A stretch of DNA of 64,000 nt from Kluyvera genomosp. 3 (GTDB lineage: Bacteria > Pseudomonadota > Gammaproteobacteria > Enterobacterales > Enterobacteriaceae). How positions within the stretch are numbered: position 1 is the stretch's first letter; each line of letters begins with the position of its first letter. The stretch covers positions 2,884,645 through 2,948,644 of the forward strand of contig CP022114.1 of the NCBI GenBank assembly GCA_002211745.1, in the 5' to 3' direction. A model generated the notes under the pieces. It worked only from the letters and a program-made list of their open reading frames with translations, had not been told where the DNA came from and did no database searches. Below, piece after piece: positions 1-10,932 of the stretch. The position numbers and the translations under genes are program-made.

Positions 1-958
1 TTCGGCAACCTGCTGAGGATTTCCCACCAGCGCGGTCCCTGCGCCGCCGCGAACCAGCCCGACGCCCGCCACAGGTTGGGTGCAATCCGCAGCTTGTCGC
101 GATTTCCGTTGTGCAGCGCGCTCATACGCGCCTGTCCGGTGGAGTCCATGCGGGCAAAAATCTGCTGCGCCTGAGCGATAGTGTCATCATCCAGGTGTGC
201 AATCAGCTTATCGGCGGCGGCCCACGCCTCTTCCTCCGTCTCGCGCACAATCACATGCAGACGAATACCGTACTCCAGCTGACGCCCCTTCTCTTCCGCC
301 CGGGCTTTCACGACCGCCAGCTTTTCCGCCACCTGCGCCGGCGGCTCCCCCAGGTCAGATAGGCATCGATATGGTCGGCGGCAACGTCAATCGCCTCCGC
401 CGAGGAACCGCCAAAGTACAGCGGCGGGCCATTGCGTTGTACCGTCGGGAACAGCACTTCCGCCCCCTCAACCTGAATATGCGTACCGTGATAGTCCACC
501 TTTTCACCGGCCAGCAGGCGACGGTACACCTCGAGGAATTCATGGGTCACTTCATAGCGTTCGCTGTGGCTGAGGAAAATACCGTCGCCTTTGTTCTCCA
601 CCGGATCGCCACCGGTCACCACGTTGATCAGCAGACGCCCTTCGGAGAGGCGGTCCAGCGTGGCGGCCATCCGCGCCGCCAGCGTGGGCGGCTGAAGACC
701 GGGACGTACGGCCACCAGGTAGCGCAAATGACGGGTAATCGGCGCCAACGCGGCGGCCACCAGCCAGGAGTCTTCACAGCTTTTGCCCGTGGGGATCAGT
801 ACGCCGTAATAGCCGAGGCTATCCGCCGCCAGCGCCACCTGTTGCAGATAAGGGAGATCCACCGGACGACCGCCTTCGGTGGTGCCCAGATACCGCCCGT
901 CGCCGTGGGTAGGTAAGAACCAGAAGACATTGATTTGTTCAGCGGCTTGTACTGTCAT
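1..958 (-). CDS. ssuD: Alkanesulfonate monooxygenase, SsuD-like (3' end outside window, two frameshifts)
   Basis: FMNH2-dependent flavin monooxygenase that would release sulfite from alkanesulfonates for sulfur supply; cytosolic. The N-terminus ([17 protein letters not shown]) and the segments [27 protein letters not shown] and PPLYFGGSS follow E. coli SsuD closely. The frame breaks twice, near 350 (a G run one base short) and near 67 (GG where GGG is needed); past each site the SsuD reading resumes ([17 protein letters not shown], then [14 protein letters not shown]). The ATG at 958 has AAGGA upstream. It is transcribed away from the sigma-54 regulator at 1231 and has a sigma-54 type promoter. 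The C-terminal residues lie beyond base 1. It could be a paralogue rather than the ssuEADCB copy, because no ssu transporter genes are visible here. Confidence 0.85.
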
Positions 959-1027
959 TATCCATTTCCTTTATAACTATATTTGGTATTTATCGAAGCG
1001 GTTATCTTCGTCAGTTATAAAGGAGTT

Positions 1028-1043
1028 AGCGAAATACATGCCA
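1028..1043 (-). promoter_or_regulatory. Sigma-54 (-24/-12) promoter of the ssuD-like gene
   Basis: On the minus strand the sequence reads TGGCATGTATTTCGCT, with GG and GC exactly ten bases apart as sigma-54 RNA polymerase requires (consensus TGGCACG, four bases, TTGCW). It lies about 70 bases upstream of the ssuD-like ATG, and the neighbouring gene encodes a sigma-54 activator. The match is seen in sequence; activity is inferred. Confidence 0.65.
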
Positions 1044-1107
1044 ATTTTCAGAAGAAAAAATATTGTTAACTATCAATTAATTAACCGAAATATTATTTTT
1101 CAGAAAC

Positions 1108-1123
1108 TGTTGCAAATGCAACA
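1108..1123. promoter_or_regulatory. 16-bp palindrome, candidate upstream activating site
   Basis: TGTTGCAAATGCAACA is a perfect inverted repeat of two 7-bp arms around AA. It sits about 65 bp upstream of the -24 element of the ssuD-like promoter and about 110 bp before the regulator's ATG. That is where a Fis-type activator dimer would bind to contact sigma-54 polymerase by looping. It is probably the operator of the regulator at 1231, and may also mediate autoregulation. Confidence 0.5.
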
Positions 1124-1230
1124 CCCTGACGGCATCCGCTGCCGCAATGGCGACAACCACGCGCCTCCCCCTCTGGAAACTTACGCCGCCAACAGATACC
1201 GTCCAGACATGAACTTGCTGGAGAATTCCG

Positions 1231-3157
1231 ATGCTCAACGCAGAACTCACATTATCCGGGCCGGCGCTGGTCGACCCGGCCTCACAGGCCTTTCAGAAGG
1301 TGCTGGCGCGCCTCGCCCCACCGACGCCACGGTGCTGATCGTCGGGGAAACGGGGACCGGCAAAGAGGTGGTCGCCCGTTATCTGCACCGGCATAGCCCA
1401 CGGGCAAACGGGCCTTTCCTCGCCGTTAACTGCGGCGCGTTGACCGAGTCGCTGGCCGAGTCAGAGCTGTTTGGCCATGAGAAAGGCGCATTCAGTGGCG
1501 CAACGCATACTCACCAGGGTTGGTTTGAGGCCGCGGAAGGCGGAACGTTACTACTGGATGAGATTGGCGAGCTGAGTCTGTCATTGCAGGTGAAGCTGCT
1601 GCGCGTCCTCCAGGAGCGGGAGATTACCCGCGTCGGCTCCCACAAACCTATTCGCATTAACGTGCGGGTCGTGGCGGCGACACATGTCGATTTGGCACGC
1701 GCCATTCAGGAGCGTCGTTTTCGCGAAGATCTCTTCTATCGCCTGAATATCGCCGCCGTGACCCTGCCGCCATTACGCCAGCGCCGGCAGGATATCCCGG
1801 TTCTGGCGCACCATTTCGTGCAGCTTTACGCGCGCCGACTCGGGCGTCCGGCGCAGCGGCTTTCCGATCAAACGCTTGCGCTGCTGCAGGACTATCCGTG
1901 GCCGGGGAACATTCGCGAACTGGAAAATACCCTGCACAATGCGGTGCTGTTAAATCCGGATGTGGAACTGGGCCCTGAGCATCTTCGCCTCACCTCTGCG
2001 ACCTCGGCGCCCTCCTCATCGCCTGCGCAACACGATGAACTGGGAGAGTTTATGCGCCGTCAGCTATTGGCCCACAGCGGCGCGCTGTACAACCGTATGC
2101 TGCGCGCCATGATTCAGGCGGCAATGAGTCAAAGCCAAAATAATCAGAGCCAGGCCGCACAGCTGCTTGGCGTCAGCCGCCATACGTTGCGCACACAGCT
2201 GGCGCATCTGGGCGTCATCAAGCAACGGCGTAAGCCTGGAGAGTTGCCAGCGACCACGCCGCGTGAGCGCGAACTGCGGATTGGCTACCAGCGGTTTGGC
2301 AATCTGGGCGTGCTGAAGGCGCGTCAGCTGCTGGAGCAGAATTTCGCCGAACTGGGGATTAACGTGATGTGGAGCGAATATCCGGCCGGCCCGCAGCTGC
2401 TTCAGGCGCTCAGTCACAACGAAATTGACTTTGGCACCACCGGCGAAGCGCCCCTATTTTCGCGCAGGCGAAAGACAACGCGCTTCTGTATGTGGCCTGG
2501 GAGCCACCGGCGCCGCGGAGTGTGGCCATGGTCGTGCCCAACGCCAGCGATATACGCTCGCTAGCCCAACTACGGGGAAAGCGTATTGCGCTGAACAAAG
2601 GTTCGAACGTGCACTGGCTGCTGGTGCAGTTGCTGGAAGAAGCGGGGCTGGGTCTGGATGACGTTAAGATCGTCTACGCGCCGCCAAAATACCCGCTTAC
2701 CGCCAGCGACTATCTGTCCGCCGATGCCTGGATGATGTGGGACCCGGTACTGAGCGCCGCTGAACGCAGCGGGACGCTGCGCGTGCTGGCGACCGGTGAA
2801 GGCCGCGTCAGCAACCATCAGTTCTATCTCACCCGCCGCCAGTATGCGCAGCAGAACGAGGAAATTATCGCCGGTGTCGTGGCGGCACTGGTGAAAACGG
2901 GGAAATTTATTGACCGGCATCGCCTCGAGGCGGCGCAACTGCTGGCGGGAGAACTGGGGCTGGACACCGCATCGCTGGCCTGTGCACTGGCGCGTCGCAG
3001 CCATCAGACGCGAGAAATGGATATGCAGGCCATCCGCGCACAGCAGACCATCGCCGACCGCTTTTACGCGCTGGGCCTGCTGAGCAGGCCCGTCGCGGTC
3101 AGAGAAGCGATGTGGTACGCCAGAGAACGGCTTATCGAGCCGTGGGCAGCCGCTTAG
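1231..3157 (+). CDS. Sigma-54 enhancer-binding protein with C-terminal SsuA-like solute-binding domain
   Basis: Corrected length is about 642 aa. There is no N-terminal receiver or PAS domain; the AAA+ module begins almost at once. Walker A is GETGTGKE (about residue 39), the sigma-54 contact loop reads GAFSGA (about 86), Walker B is LLLDEIGE (about 108) and the arginine finger region is [11 protein letters not shown] Fis-type helix-turn-helix ([17 protein letters not shown]) is at about 303-327. It is followed by about 300 residues that align along their length with the periplasmic sulfonate-binding protein SsuA ([39 protein letters not shown]), but without a signal peptide, so the domain is cytosolic and presumably senses sulfonate or a related ligand. 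Two C-run deletions (near 1316 and 2455) break the frame. The ATG at 1231 has GGAG upstream. Target: probably the divergent ssuD-like gene. Confidence 0.8.
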
Positions 3158-3432
3158 TGCTGCTTAAACGTCGCAATCGGCTTCGGTGCAATACCGAAGT
3201 CTTCCTTCAACTGCTGCTTACTCTTCATCACCATCTGGCCGTTGGTATCAATGGTCATATGCTGCGCGTCGCGGTTATTGCGCGATTGCCAGAGCATCAC
3301 CAGCTGCAGGCAGTTCTCTTTTTGTTCGTCGGTCAGCGCCACGCCATCCGGCCATTTTCCCAGCTCCACCGCGGTGGCTAAACGCTGATAAATCTCCGGC
3401 GTCATGTTGTCGATCATTTGCTCAATATTCAT
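3154..3432 (-). CDS. yeaC: YeaC, DUF1315 family protein
   Basis: A 92-aa conserved enterobacterial protein of unknown function, recognised by [23 protein letters not shown] and [14 protein letters not shown], all matching E. coli YeaC. The ATG at 3432 follows a purine-rich Shine-Dalgarno (GGAGAGGGGG). It lies 43 bases downstream of msrB on the same strand, as in E. coli, so cotranscription is likely. Its stop overlaps the end of the sigma-54 regulator gene by four bases, tail to tail. As written the sequence reads through from msrB into this gene because of a frameshift in msrB; I treat them as two genes. Confidence 0.88.
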   Translation of the reverse strand: MNIEQMIDNMTPEIYQRLATAVELGKWPDGVALTDEQKENCLQLVMLWQSRNNRDAQHMTIDTNGQMVMKSKQQLKEDFGIAPKPIATFKQH

Positions 3433-3475
3433 GCTCAGCCCCCTCTCCTGTGGAATAATTTGCTGAATCGTTTCT

Positions 3476-3888
3476 TCAGCCTTTGGTGGCGTCACCATTT
3501 TCGTCATCCGTGAAGCTGAGCGACGCAGAGTTGACGCAAAAACGCTCACCGGTTGGCTGTGGGCCATCAGGAAAGACGTGCCCAGATGCGCATCACAATT
3601 TCCGCAACGAATTTCAGTACGTTGCATGCCGTGGGAGTAATCATTGAGATACCGAATGGCGGTTTCGCTCACCGGCTCATAAAAACTCGGCCAGCCGCAT
3701 CCGGAATCATACTTGCTTTGGGAGTGAAAAAGCGGCGCGTCGCACACCAGACAGTGGTAAATACCATCGCGCTTGTTGTGCAGTAAACGCCCGGTAAACG
3801 GCGGCTCTGTGCCATGTTTCTGCGTGACATAGAACTGCATTTCACTCAGGGTATTTTTCAGGTCATCCGGGGAAGGTTTGTTCACCAT
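3476..3888 (-). CDS. msrB: Peptide-methionine (R)-S-oxide reductase MsrB (one frameshift)
   Basis: Repairs methionine R-sulfoxide in proteins. The Zn-binding CXXC pairs (CLVCD and CGNCD) and the [11 protein letters not shown] signature are present. After LGxx the frame slips because CC is read as C near 3590; restoring it gives [15 protein letters not shown] and the catalytic-Cys segment CVNSASL, ending in TGA at 3476. The corrected protein is 137 aa, the length of E. coli MsrB. The start is ambiguous: I chose ATG at 3888 because it aligns with the E. coli start; a GTG at 3897 is possible. Divergent from gapA, as in E. coli. Confidence 0.9.
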
Positions 3889-4004
3889 TTTGCTCACATC
3901 TCGCTATGAAAAATACATTTGCCAGGCGATTCTAACAAAACATTAACAATGAAGCGTGAACTTTTGTTCTAAACTTAATCGGCGTGAAAAGGCAGCCAGG
4001 TAAT

Positions 4005-4020
4005 TGTGATAAACATCACA
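4005..4020. promoter_or_regulatory. CRP-binding site upstream of gapA
   Basis: TGTGA and TCACA are separated by exactly six bases (4010-4015), a full match to the CRP consensus. It lies about 210 bp upstream of the gapA start in the msrB-gapA intergenic region. CRP control of gapA is known in E. coli; assignment of this site to gapA rather than msrB is inferred from position. Confidence 0.6.
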
Positions 4021-4156
4021 TTTTTATCTCGCGTGCCCTTTAAAATTCCCGGCGCCGCCCTCATGTGGTTTCTAGCTCATAGGAAGAGTGAGACAGGTTA
4101 GTCGTGCAAAGCTTAGGCAGCAGATTGATTTGTCGCAATGATTGACACGATTCCGC

Positions 4157-4184
4157 TTGACGCTGCGTAAGGTTTTTGTAATTT
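4157..4184 (+). promoter_or_regulatory. gapA proximal promoter (sigma-70)
   Basis: TTGACG (-35, 4157-4162) and TAATTT (-10, 4179-4184) with a 16-bp spacer lie about 45 bp upstream of the gapA ATG. The segment resembles the strong proximal promoter of E. coli gapA. The rest of 3889-4227 is AT-rich leader with the CRP site and no gene. Confidence 0.7.
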
Positions 4185-4215
4185 TACAGGCAACCTTTTA
4201 TTCACTAACAAATAG

Positions 4216-5223
<1,008 letters not shown>

Positions 5224-5244
5224 GTTGAGATGAGAACCTGATCC

Positions 5245-5272
5245 AAAAAGGCGACTTCGGTCGCCTTTTTTT
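5245..5272 (+). terminator. Rho-independent terminator of gapA
   Basis: Stem AAAAAGGCGAC, loop TTCG, stem GTCGCC followed by seven T. A UUCG tetraloop and T tract directly behind gapA. Confidence 0.9.
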
Positions 5273-5304
5273 ATGGTTACGTTTTCAACACCAAGGATTG
5301 CATT

Positions 5305-6189
5305 ATGATTAAGACAATTTTCGCTCTCCCGGTTATCGAACAGCTTACCCCTGTGCTCTCTCGTCGCCAGCTGGATGAGCTGGACGTTATCGTTGTCAAC
5401 CACCCAAAAGTGAAAGCCTCCGTGGCCTTCCAGGGCGCTCACCTGCTCTCGTGGAAACCGGAAGGTGAAGAAGAAGTGCTGTGGCTTAGCGGTAACACAC
5501 CGTTCAAAAACGGCGTTGCCATTCGCGGTGGCGTACCGATCTGCTGGCCTTGGTTCGGCCCGGCGGCGCAGCAAGGTTTCCCGGCTCACGGTTTTGCCCG
5601 TAATCTGCCGTGGGAGCTGAAAGCGCACAATGAAGACGATAACGGCGTGGTGTTAACCTTCGAACTGAAAAGCAGTGATGCCACCCGCCAGTACTGGCCG
5701 CATGAGTTCAGCCTGCTGGCCCGATTCAAGCTGGGTCACACCTGCGAGATGGAGCTTGAAGCGCACGGCGAATTTGAAACCACCACGGCGCTGCACACTT
5801 ACTTTAACGTCGGTGATATTCATACCGTTAAAGTGAGCGGCCTGGGCGACCGTTACATCGATAAAGTGCAGAATGCCGAAATCGGCGAGCTGAGCGACGG
5901 CGTGCAGACCTTCCCGGACCGCACCGACCGCGTCTACCTGAATCCGGAAGCCTGCAGCGTCATCCACGACGCCTCGCTGAAGCGTGCGATCGACGTTATC
6001 CACCATCACCACGTCAACGTGGTGGGCTGGAACCCAGGCCCGGCGCTTTCCGTCAGCATGACCGACATGCCGGATGACGGTTACAAAACCTTCGTGTGCG
6101 TCGAAACCGCGTGCGCCAGCGCACCTCAGAAAGCGACCGAAGACAAACCGGCGCGTTTGTCGCAGACGATCAAAGTCGCGAAACGCTAA
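5305..6189 (+). CDS. yeaD: D-hexose-6-phosphate mutarotase YeaD
   Basis: Aldose-1-epimerase superfamily protein acting on glucose-6-phosphate anomers, 294 aa and intact. The family core is visible: AFQGAHLLSWKP, IRGGVPICWPWFGP, HGFARNLPW and the His-containing ALHTYFNVGD, with VGWNPGP near the C-terminus. It follows gapA directly as in E. coli; the gapA terminator separates them. The extra C-terminal tail (ACASAPQKATEDKPARLSQ) is typical of the family. The E. coli neighbour yeaE (aldo-keto reductase) is absent. Confidence 0.95.
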   Translation: MIKTIFALPVIEQLTPVLSRRQLDELDVIVVNHPKVKASVAFQGAHLLSWKPEGEEEVLWLSGNTPFKNGVAIRGGVPICWPWFGPAAQQGFPAHGFARNLPWELKAHNEDDNGVVLTFELKSSDATRQYWPHEFSLLARFKLGHTCEMELEAHGEFETTTALHTYFNVGDIHTVKVSGLGDRYIDKVQNAEIGELSDGVQTFPDRTDRVYLNPEACSVIHDASLKRAIDVIHHHHVNVVGWNPGPALSVSMTDMPDDGYKTFVCVETACASAPQKATEDKPARLSQTIKVAKR

Positions 6190-6331
6190 TGACCGGAACA
6201 CCCGTCGTCGCCATGCGACGCCGGGTTTTCGTCAACACCGTCACCTCGTCCAGCAACACCACTCCCAGCTTTGCCCCAATTGGATGCACCATCATTGTGC
6301 ACCCGGTCAGCGCCGCCCGATTTCAGTGCAT
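6190..6331. other. Intergenic stretch where E. coli has yeaE; contains an NtrC-like inverted repeat
   Basis: No gene is recognisable. At 6285-6301 the sequence reads TGCACC, five bases, TGTGCA, one mismatch from the NtrC enhancer consensus. The flanking genes converge, so no promoter is obviously served. Confidence 0.35.
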
Positions 6332-6360
6332 AAAAAAGCCCGCCAGAAGGCGAGCCTTTG
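6332..6360 (-). terminator. Terminator of mipA
   Basis: Read on the minus strand, GGCTCGCC, loop TTCT, GGCGGGC then six T lies 20 bases after the mipA stop. Confidence 0.7.
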
Positions 6361-6380
6361 TCCATCATCAACACTGACGA

Positions 6381-7126
6381 TTAGAAGGTGTAGGTAATAC
6401 CGGTAGACAGCAGGCCGGTCCAGCTCTTATCAATCATCGGGCTATCGGTAATTTCGTCAGACAGACGGGTATAACGCGCAGTACCGTATACGCTCCAGCT
6501 GCCGGCGAAGCGATAGTTCGCGGTCAGTTCCAGATACGGGTTCCAGCTGCTATCCGGGCTATAGCTGCGCAGGCCGCTACGCGCCGATTCACGATGGGAT
6601 ACACCGTAGTAGTATTCGTTCTGGTTATCGCTATTCCACTCAACGCCGATGCCCGGCGTCAGGGTCAGACCGCCGTTGGTATAGCGGTAAACCCAGCCCA
6701 GGTCCCAGACCAGACCGTTGCTTTTATCCAGCGTATCGCCCGCAAGCGTTGTGCGCAGGGAGCCGTACTGCGTGTGATGGAACCATGAAACACCGGCCAT
6801 CATCGTCGACTGACGGCGATCCAGTTTACGCAACTGGCTGTTGTCGCTGTCGCCAGGTTTGAAGTACATCGGCGACCAGTAAGCCGTCAGGGACAGTTGG
6901 TCGGTACCGTCATTCCACAGGTAATAACCGCCGCCTAAGCCACGGAACCAAAAGTTGTCCCCTTCGTAACTAATAACCGGAACGGGATACACATCATGGT
7001 CGTACTGCTTGTAAGGATGCTCAACGATCCCCACGCCCGCGCCCAGCGTGAACTTACTTTCAGCCTGTACCGCAGTAGCCGAAGTGGCAATCAGGACCCT
7101 AGCGTTAGAAGTTTGATTCGATTCAC
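6381..7126 (-). CDS. mipA: MltA-interacting outer-membrane protein MipA (one frameshift)
   Basis: Outer-membrane beta-barrel scaffold that links MltA to the murein synthase PBP1B. Corrected length is 248 aa, equal to E. coli MipA. A GTG start at 7126 with AGGA upstream opens a signal peptide (start IKLLTLGVLIATSATAVQA); a G run one base short near 7097 then interrupts the frame. After it, VPVISYEGDNFWFRGLGGGYYLW, YWSPMYFK and the C-terminal GITYTF, ending in Phe as outer-membrane barrels do, are clear. Confidence 0.9.
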
Positions 7127-7445
7127 AATCTGTAATTCCTTTTTATTCAACGTATCAGCGGCGAAAGTTTACCTTCCACATGGCCCTACGACAAATTTTT
7201 TACCTGTAATTACACATTATGACTTGCCATTATCTCTGCCAAAGATGGCAACCGGCTTGCAAATACGTGACAGCTATATGAAAGAAGAAAAAAGATGAAA
7301 AGATTTAATGCCCGTATTTTTTGATGAGTTATTGATATGTCATTGAAAATCGATTTTATCGCCATGCAAGTTTTGCAAATGCCATCTACGCTTATTTTTA
7401 GAAGGTGTAATTGCCGCGAGCGTCATTGCTTATTGTCCAACAACC

Positions 7446-7461
7446 TGGCACACAGGTTGCT
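7446..7461 (+). promoter_or_regulatory. Sigma-54 promoter of yeaGH
   Basis: TGGCACACAGGTTGCT is a near-consensus -24/-12 element with GG and GC ten bases apart. It lies about 100 bp upstream of yeaG. In E. coli yeaGH is known to be induced by nitrogen starvation through NtrC and sigma-54, so the site agrees with established regulation. The remaining part of 7127-7561 is AT-rich and holds no gene. Confidence 0.8.
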
Positions 7462-7561
7462 GGGTCAAGGTTGAGCGTCGTTCGGCTTACCTCTTCCGGG
7501 AGCCCCATTATTCATACCAACGGCTCTTAACCTGTGCTAAAAAACGAAAGGACGGCATGCC

Positions 7562-9496
7562 ATGAATATATTCGATCACTATCGCCAGCGCTATGAAGCT
7601 GCCAAGGACGAAGAGTTCACACTGCAGGAGTTTCTTGCTGTATGTAAGCAGGATCGCAGTGCCTATGCTAACGCGGCAGAACGGCTATTAACGGCTATTG
7701 GCGAGCCGATAATGGTTGATACCGCCCAGGAACCGCGGCTTTCCCGTCTCTTTTCGAACCGAGTCATCGGGCGCTACCCGGCGTTCGAAGAGTTTTACGG
7801 CATGGAAGAAGCCATTGAGCAGATTGTTTCCTATCTGAAACACGCCGCCCAGGGACTGGAAGAGAAAAAACAAATCCTCTACTTATTGGGCCCGGTCGGC
7901 GGCGGTAAATCATCGCTGGCTGAACGTCTGAAATCGCTGATGCAGCGGGTGCCTATCTACGTGCTGAGCGCCAACGGCGAACGCAGCCCGGTAAACGATC
8001 ATCCGCTGTGTCTGTTCAACCCGCAGGAAGACGCGCAGATTCTGGAAAAAGAGTACGGCGTGCCTACCCGCTATCTCGGCACCATCATGTCACCGTGGGC
8101 GGCGAAACGCCTGCACGAGTTTGGTGGCGACATCACCAAATTCCGTGTGGTTAAAGTGTGGCCGTCAATTCTCGAGCAGATTGCGATTGCCAAAACCGAA
8201 CCGGGCGACGAGAACAACCAGGATATCTCGGCGCTGGTCGGTAAGGTCGATATTCGTAAACTGGAACATTACGCGCAGAACGACCCGGACGCCTACGGCT
8301 ACTCCGGCGCGCTGTGCCGCGCCAACCAGGGGATCATGGAATTCGTCGAGATGTTTAAAGCGCCCATTAAGGTGCTGCATCCGCTGCTGACCGCGACTCA
8401 GGAAGGTAACTATAACGGCACCGAAGGGATCTCCGCCCTGCCGTTTAACGGCATTATTCTCGCGCACTCGAACGAATCGGAGTGGGTGACCTTCCGTAAC
8501 AACAAAAACAACGAGGCGTTCCTCGACCGTGTTTATATCGTCAAGGTGCCTTACTGCCTGCGGATCTCCGAAGAGATCAAGATTTACGAGAAACTGCTTA
8601 ATCACAGTGAGCTGACCCATGCGCCATGCGCGCCGGGCACGCTGGAAACGCTGTCGCGCTTCTCGATTCTTTCGCGTCTGAAAGAGCCGGAAAACTCCAG
8701 CATCTACTCGAAAATGCGCGTCTATGACGGTGAAAGCCTGAAGGATACCGACCCGAAAGCCAAGTCGTATCAGGAGTATCGTGATTACGCGGGCGTGGAC
8801 GAAGGGATGAACGGTCTGTCGACGCGTTTCGCCTTTAAAATCCTCTCGCGGGTGTTTAACTTCGACCACGCGGAAGTGGCGGCCAACCCAGTGCATCTGT
8901 TCTACGTGCTGGAGCAGCAGATCGAGCGCGAGCAGTTCCCGCAGGAGCAGTCGGAACGCTATCTGGAATTCCTGAAAGGCTATCTGATCCCGAAATACGC
9001 TGAGTTTATCGGTAAAGAGATCCAGACCGCGTACCTCGAATCCTATTCCGAATACGGGCAGAACATTTTTGATCGTTATGTCACCTATGCGGACTTCTGG
9101 ATTCAGGATCAGGAATATCGCGACCCGGATACCGGCCAGCTGTTCGACCGCGAGTCGCTGAACGCTGAACTGGAAAAAATTGAGAAGCCTGCCGGGATCA
9201 GCAACCCGAAAGACTTCCGTAACGAAATTGTCAACTTTGTGCTGCGCGCCCGCGCCAACAACAACGGTCGCAACCCGAACTGGACGAGCTATGAGAAGCT
9301 GCGCACGGTGATTGAGAAGAAAATGTTCTCCAATACCGAAGAGCTGCTGCCGGTCATTTCTTTCAATGCGAAAACCTCAACCGATGAGCAGAAAAAACAC
9401 GACGATTTTGTCGATCGGATGATGGAAAAAGGCTATACCCGCAAGCAGGTTCGCCTGCTGTGCGAGTGGTACCTGCGGGTGCGTAAGTCGTCTTAA
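7562..9496 (+). CDS. yeaG: PrkA-family serine protein kinase YeaG
   Basis: Stress-induced kinase of the PrkA family, 644 aa, intact. An AAA+ region with P-loop GPVGGGKSS (about residue 110) precedes the PrkA C-terminal domain. The N-terminus (MNIFDHYRQRYEAAKDEEFTLQE in E. coli) is conserved, as are PWAAKRLHEFGGDI, ILAHSNESEW and GMNGLSTRFAFKILS. It forms an operon with yeaH 112 bases downstream, with a REP-like hairpin between. The ATG at 7562 is preceded by AAGGA. Confidence 0.96.
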   Translation: MNIFDHYRQRYEAAKDEEFTLQEFLAVCKQDRSAYANAAERLLTAIGEPIMVDTAQEPRLSRLFSNRVIGRYPAFEEFYGMEEAIEQIVSYLKHAAQGLEEKKQILYLLGPVGGGKSSLAERLKSLMQRVPIYVLSANGERSPVNDHPLCLFNPQEDAQILEKEYGVPTRYLGTIMSPWAAKRLHEFGGDITKFRVVKVWPSILEQIAIAKTEPGDENNQDISALVGKVDIRKLEHYAQNDPDAYGYSGALCRANQGIMEFVEMFKAPIKVLHPLLTATQEGNYNGTEGISALPFNGIILAHSNESEWVTFRNNKNNEAFLDRVYIVKVPYCLRISEEIKIYEKLLNHSELTHAPCAPGTLETLSRFSILSRLKEPENSSIYSKMRVYDGESLKDTDPKAKSYQEYRDYAGVDEGMNGLSTRFAFKILSRVFNFDHAEVAANPVHLFYVLEQQIEREQFPQEQSERYLEFLKGYLIPKYAEFIGKEIQTAYLESYSEYGQNIFDRYVTYADFWIQDQEYRDPDTGQLFDRESLNAELEKIEKPAGISNPKDFRNEIVNFVLRARANNNGRNPNWTSYEKLRTVIEKKMFSNTEELLPVISFNAKTSTDEQKKHDDFVDRMMEKGYTRKQVRLLCEWYLRVRKSS

Positions 9497-9501
9497 TAAT
9501 C

Positions 9502-10890
<1,389 letters not shown>

Positions 10891-10891
10891 T

Positions 10892-10932
10892 AAAAAAATC
10901 AGCCAGTTAACTTGTTTTCTGGCTGATTTCTT
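10892..10932. terminator. Bidirectional terminator between yeaH and the LysR gene
   Basis: AAATCAGCCAG and CTGGCTGATTT pair around a 12-base loop, with an A tract before and T-rich sequence after, serving both converging genes. Confidence 0.75.

Noticed and set aside
3154-3897. A continuous 247-aa MsrB-YeaC fusion
   Set aside because: The fusion arises because one base is missing in msrB; the MsrB C-terminus and its stop are present in the next frame, and yeaC has its own ribosome site and start.
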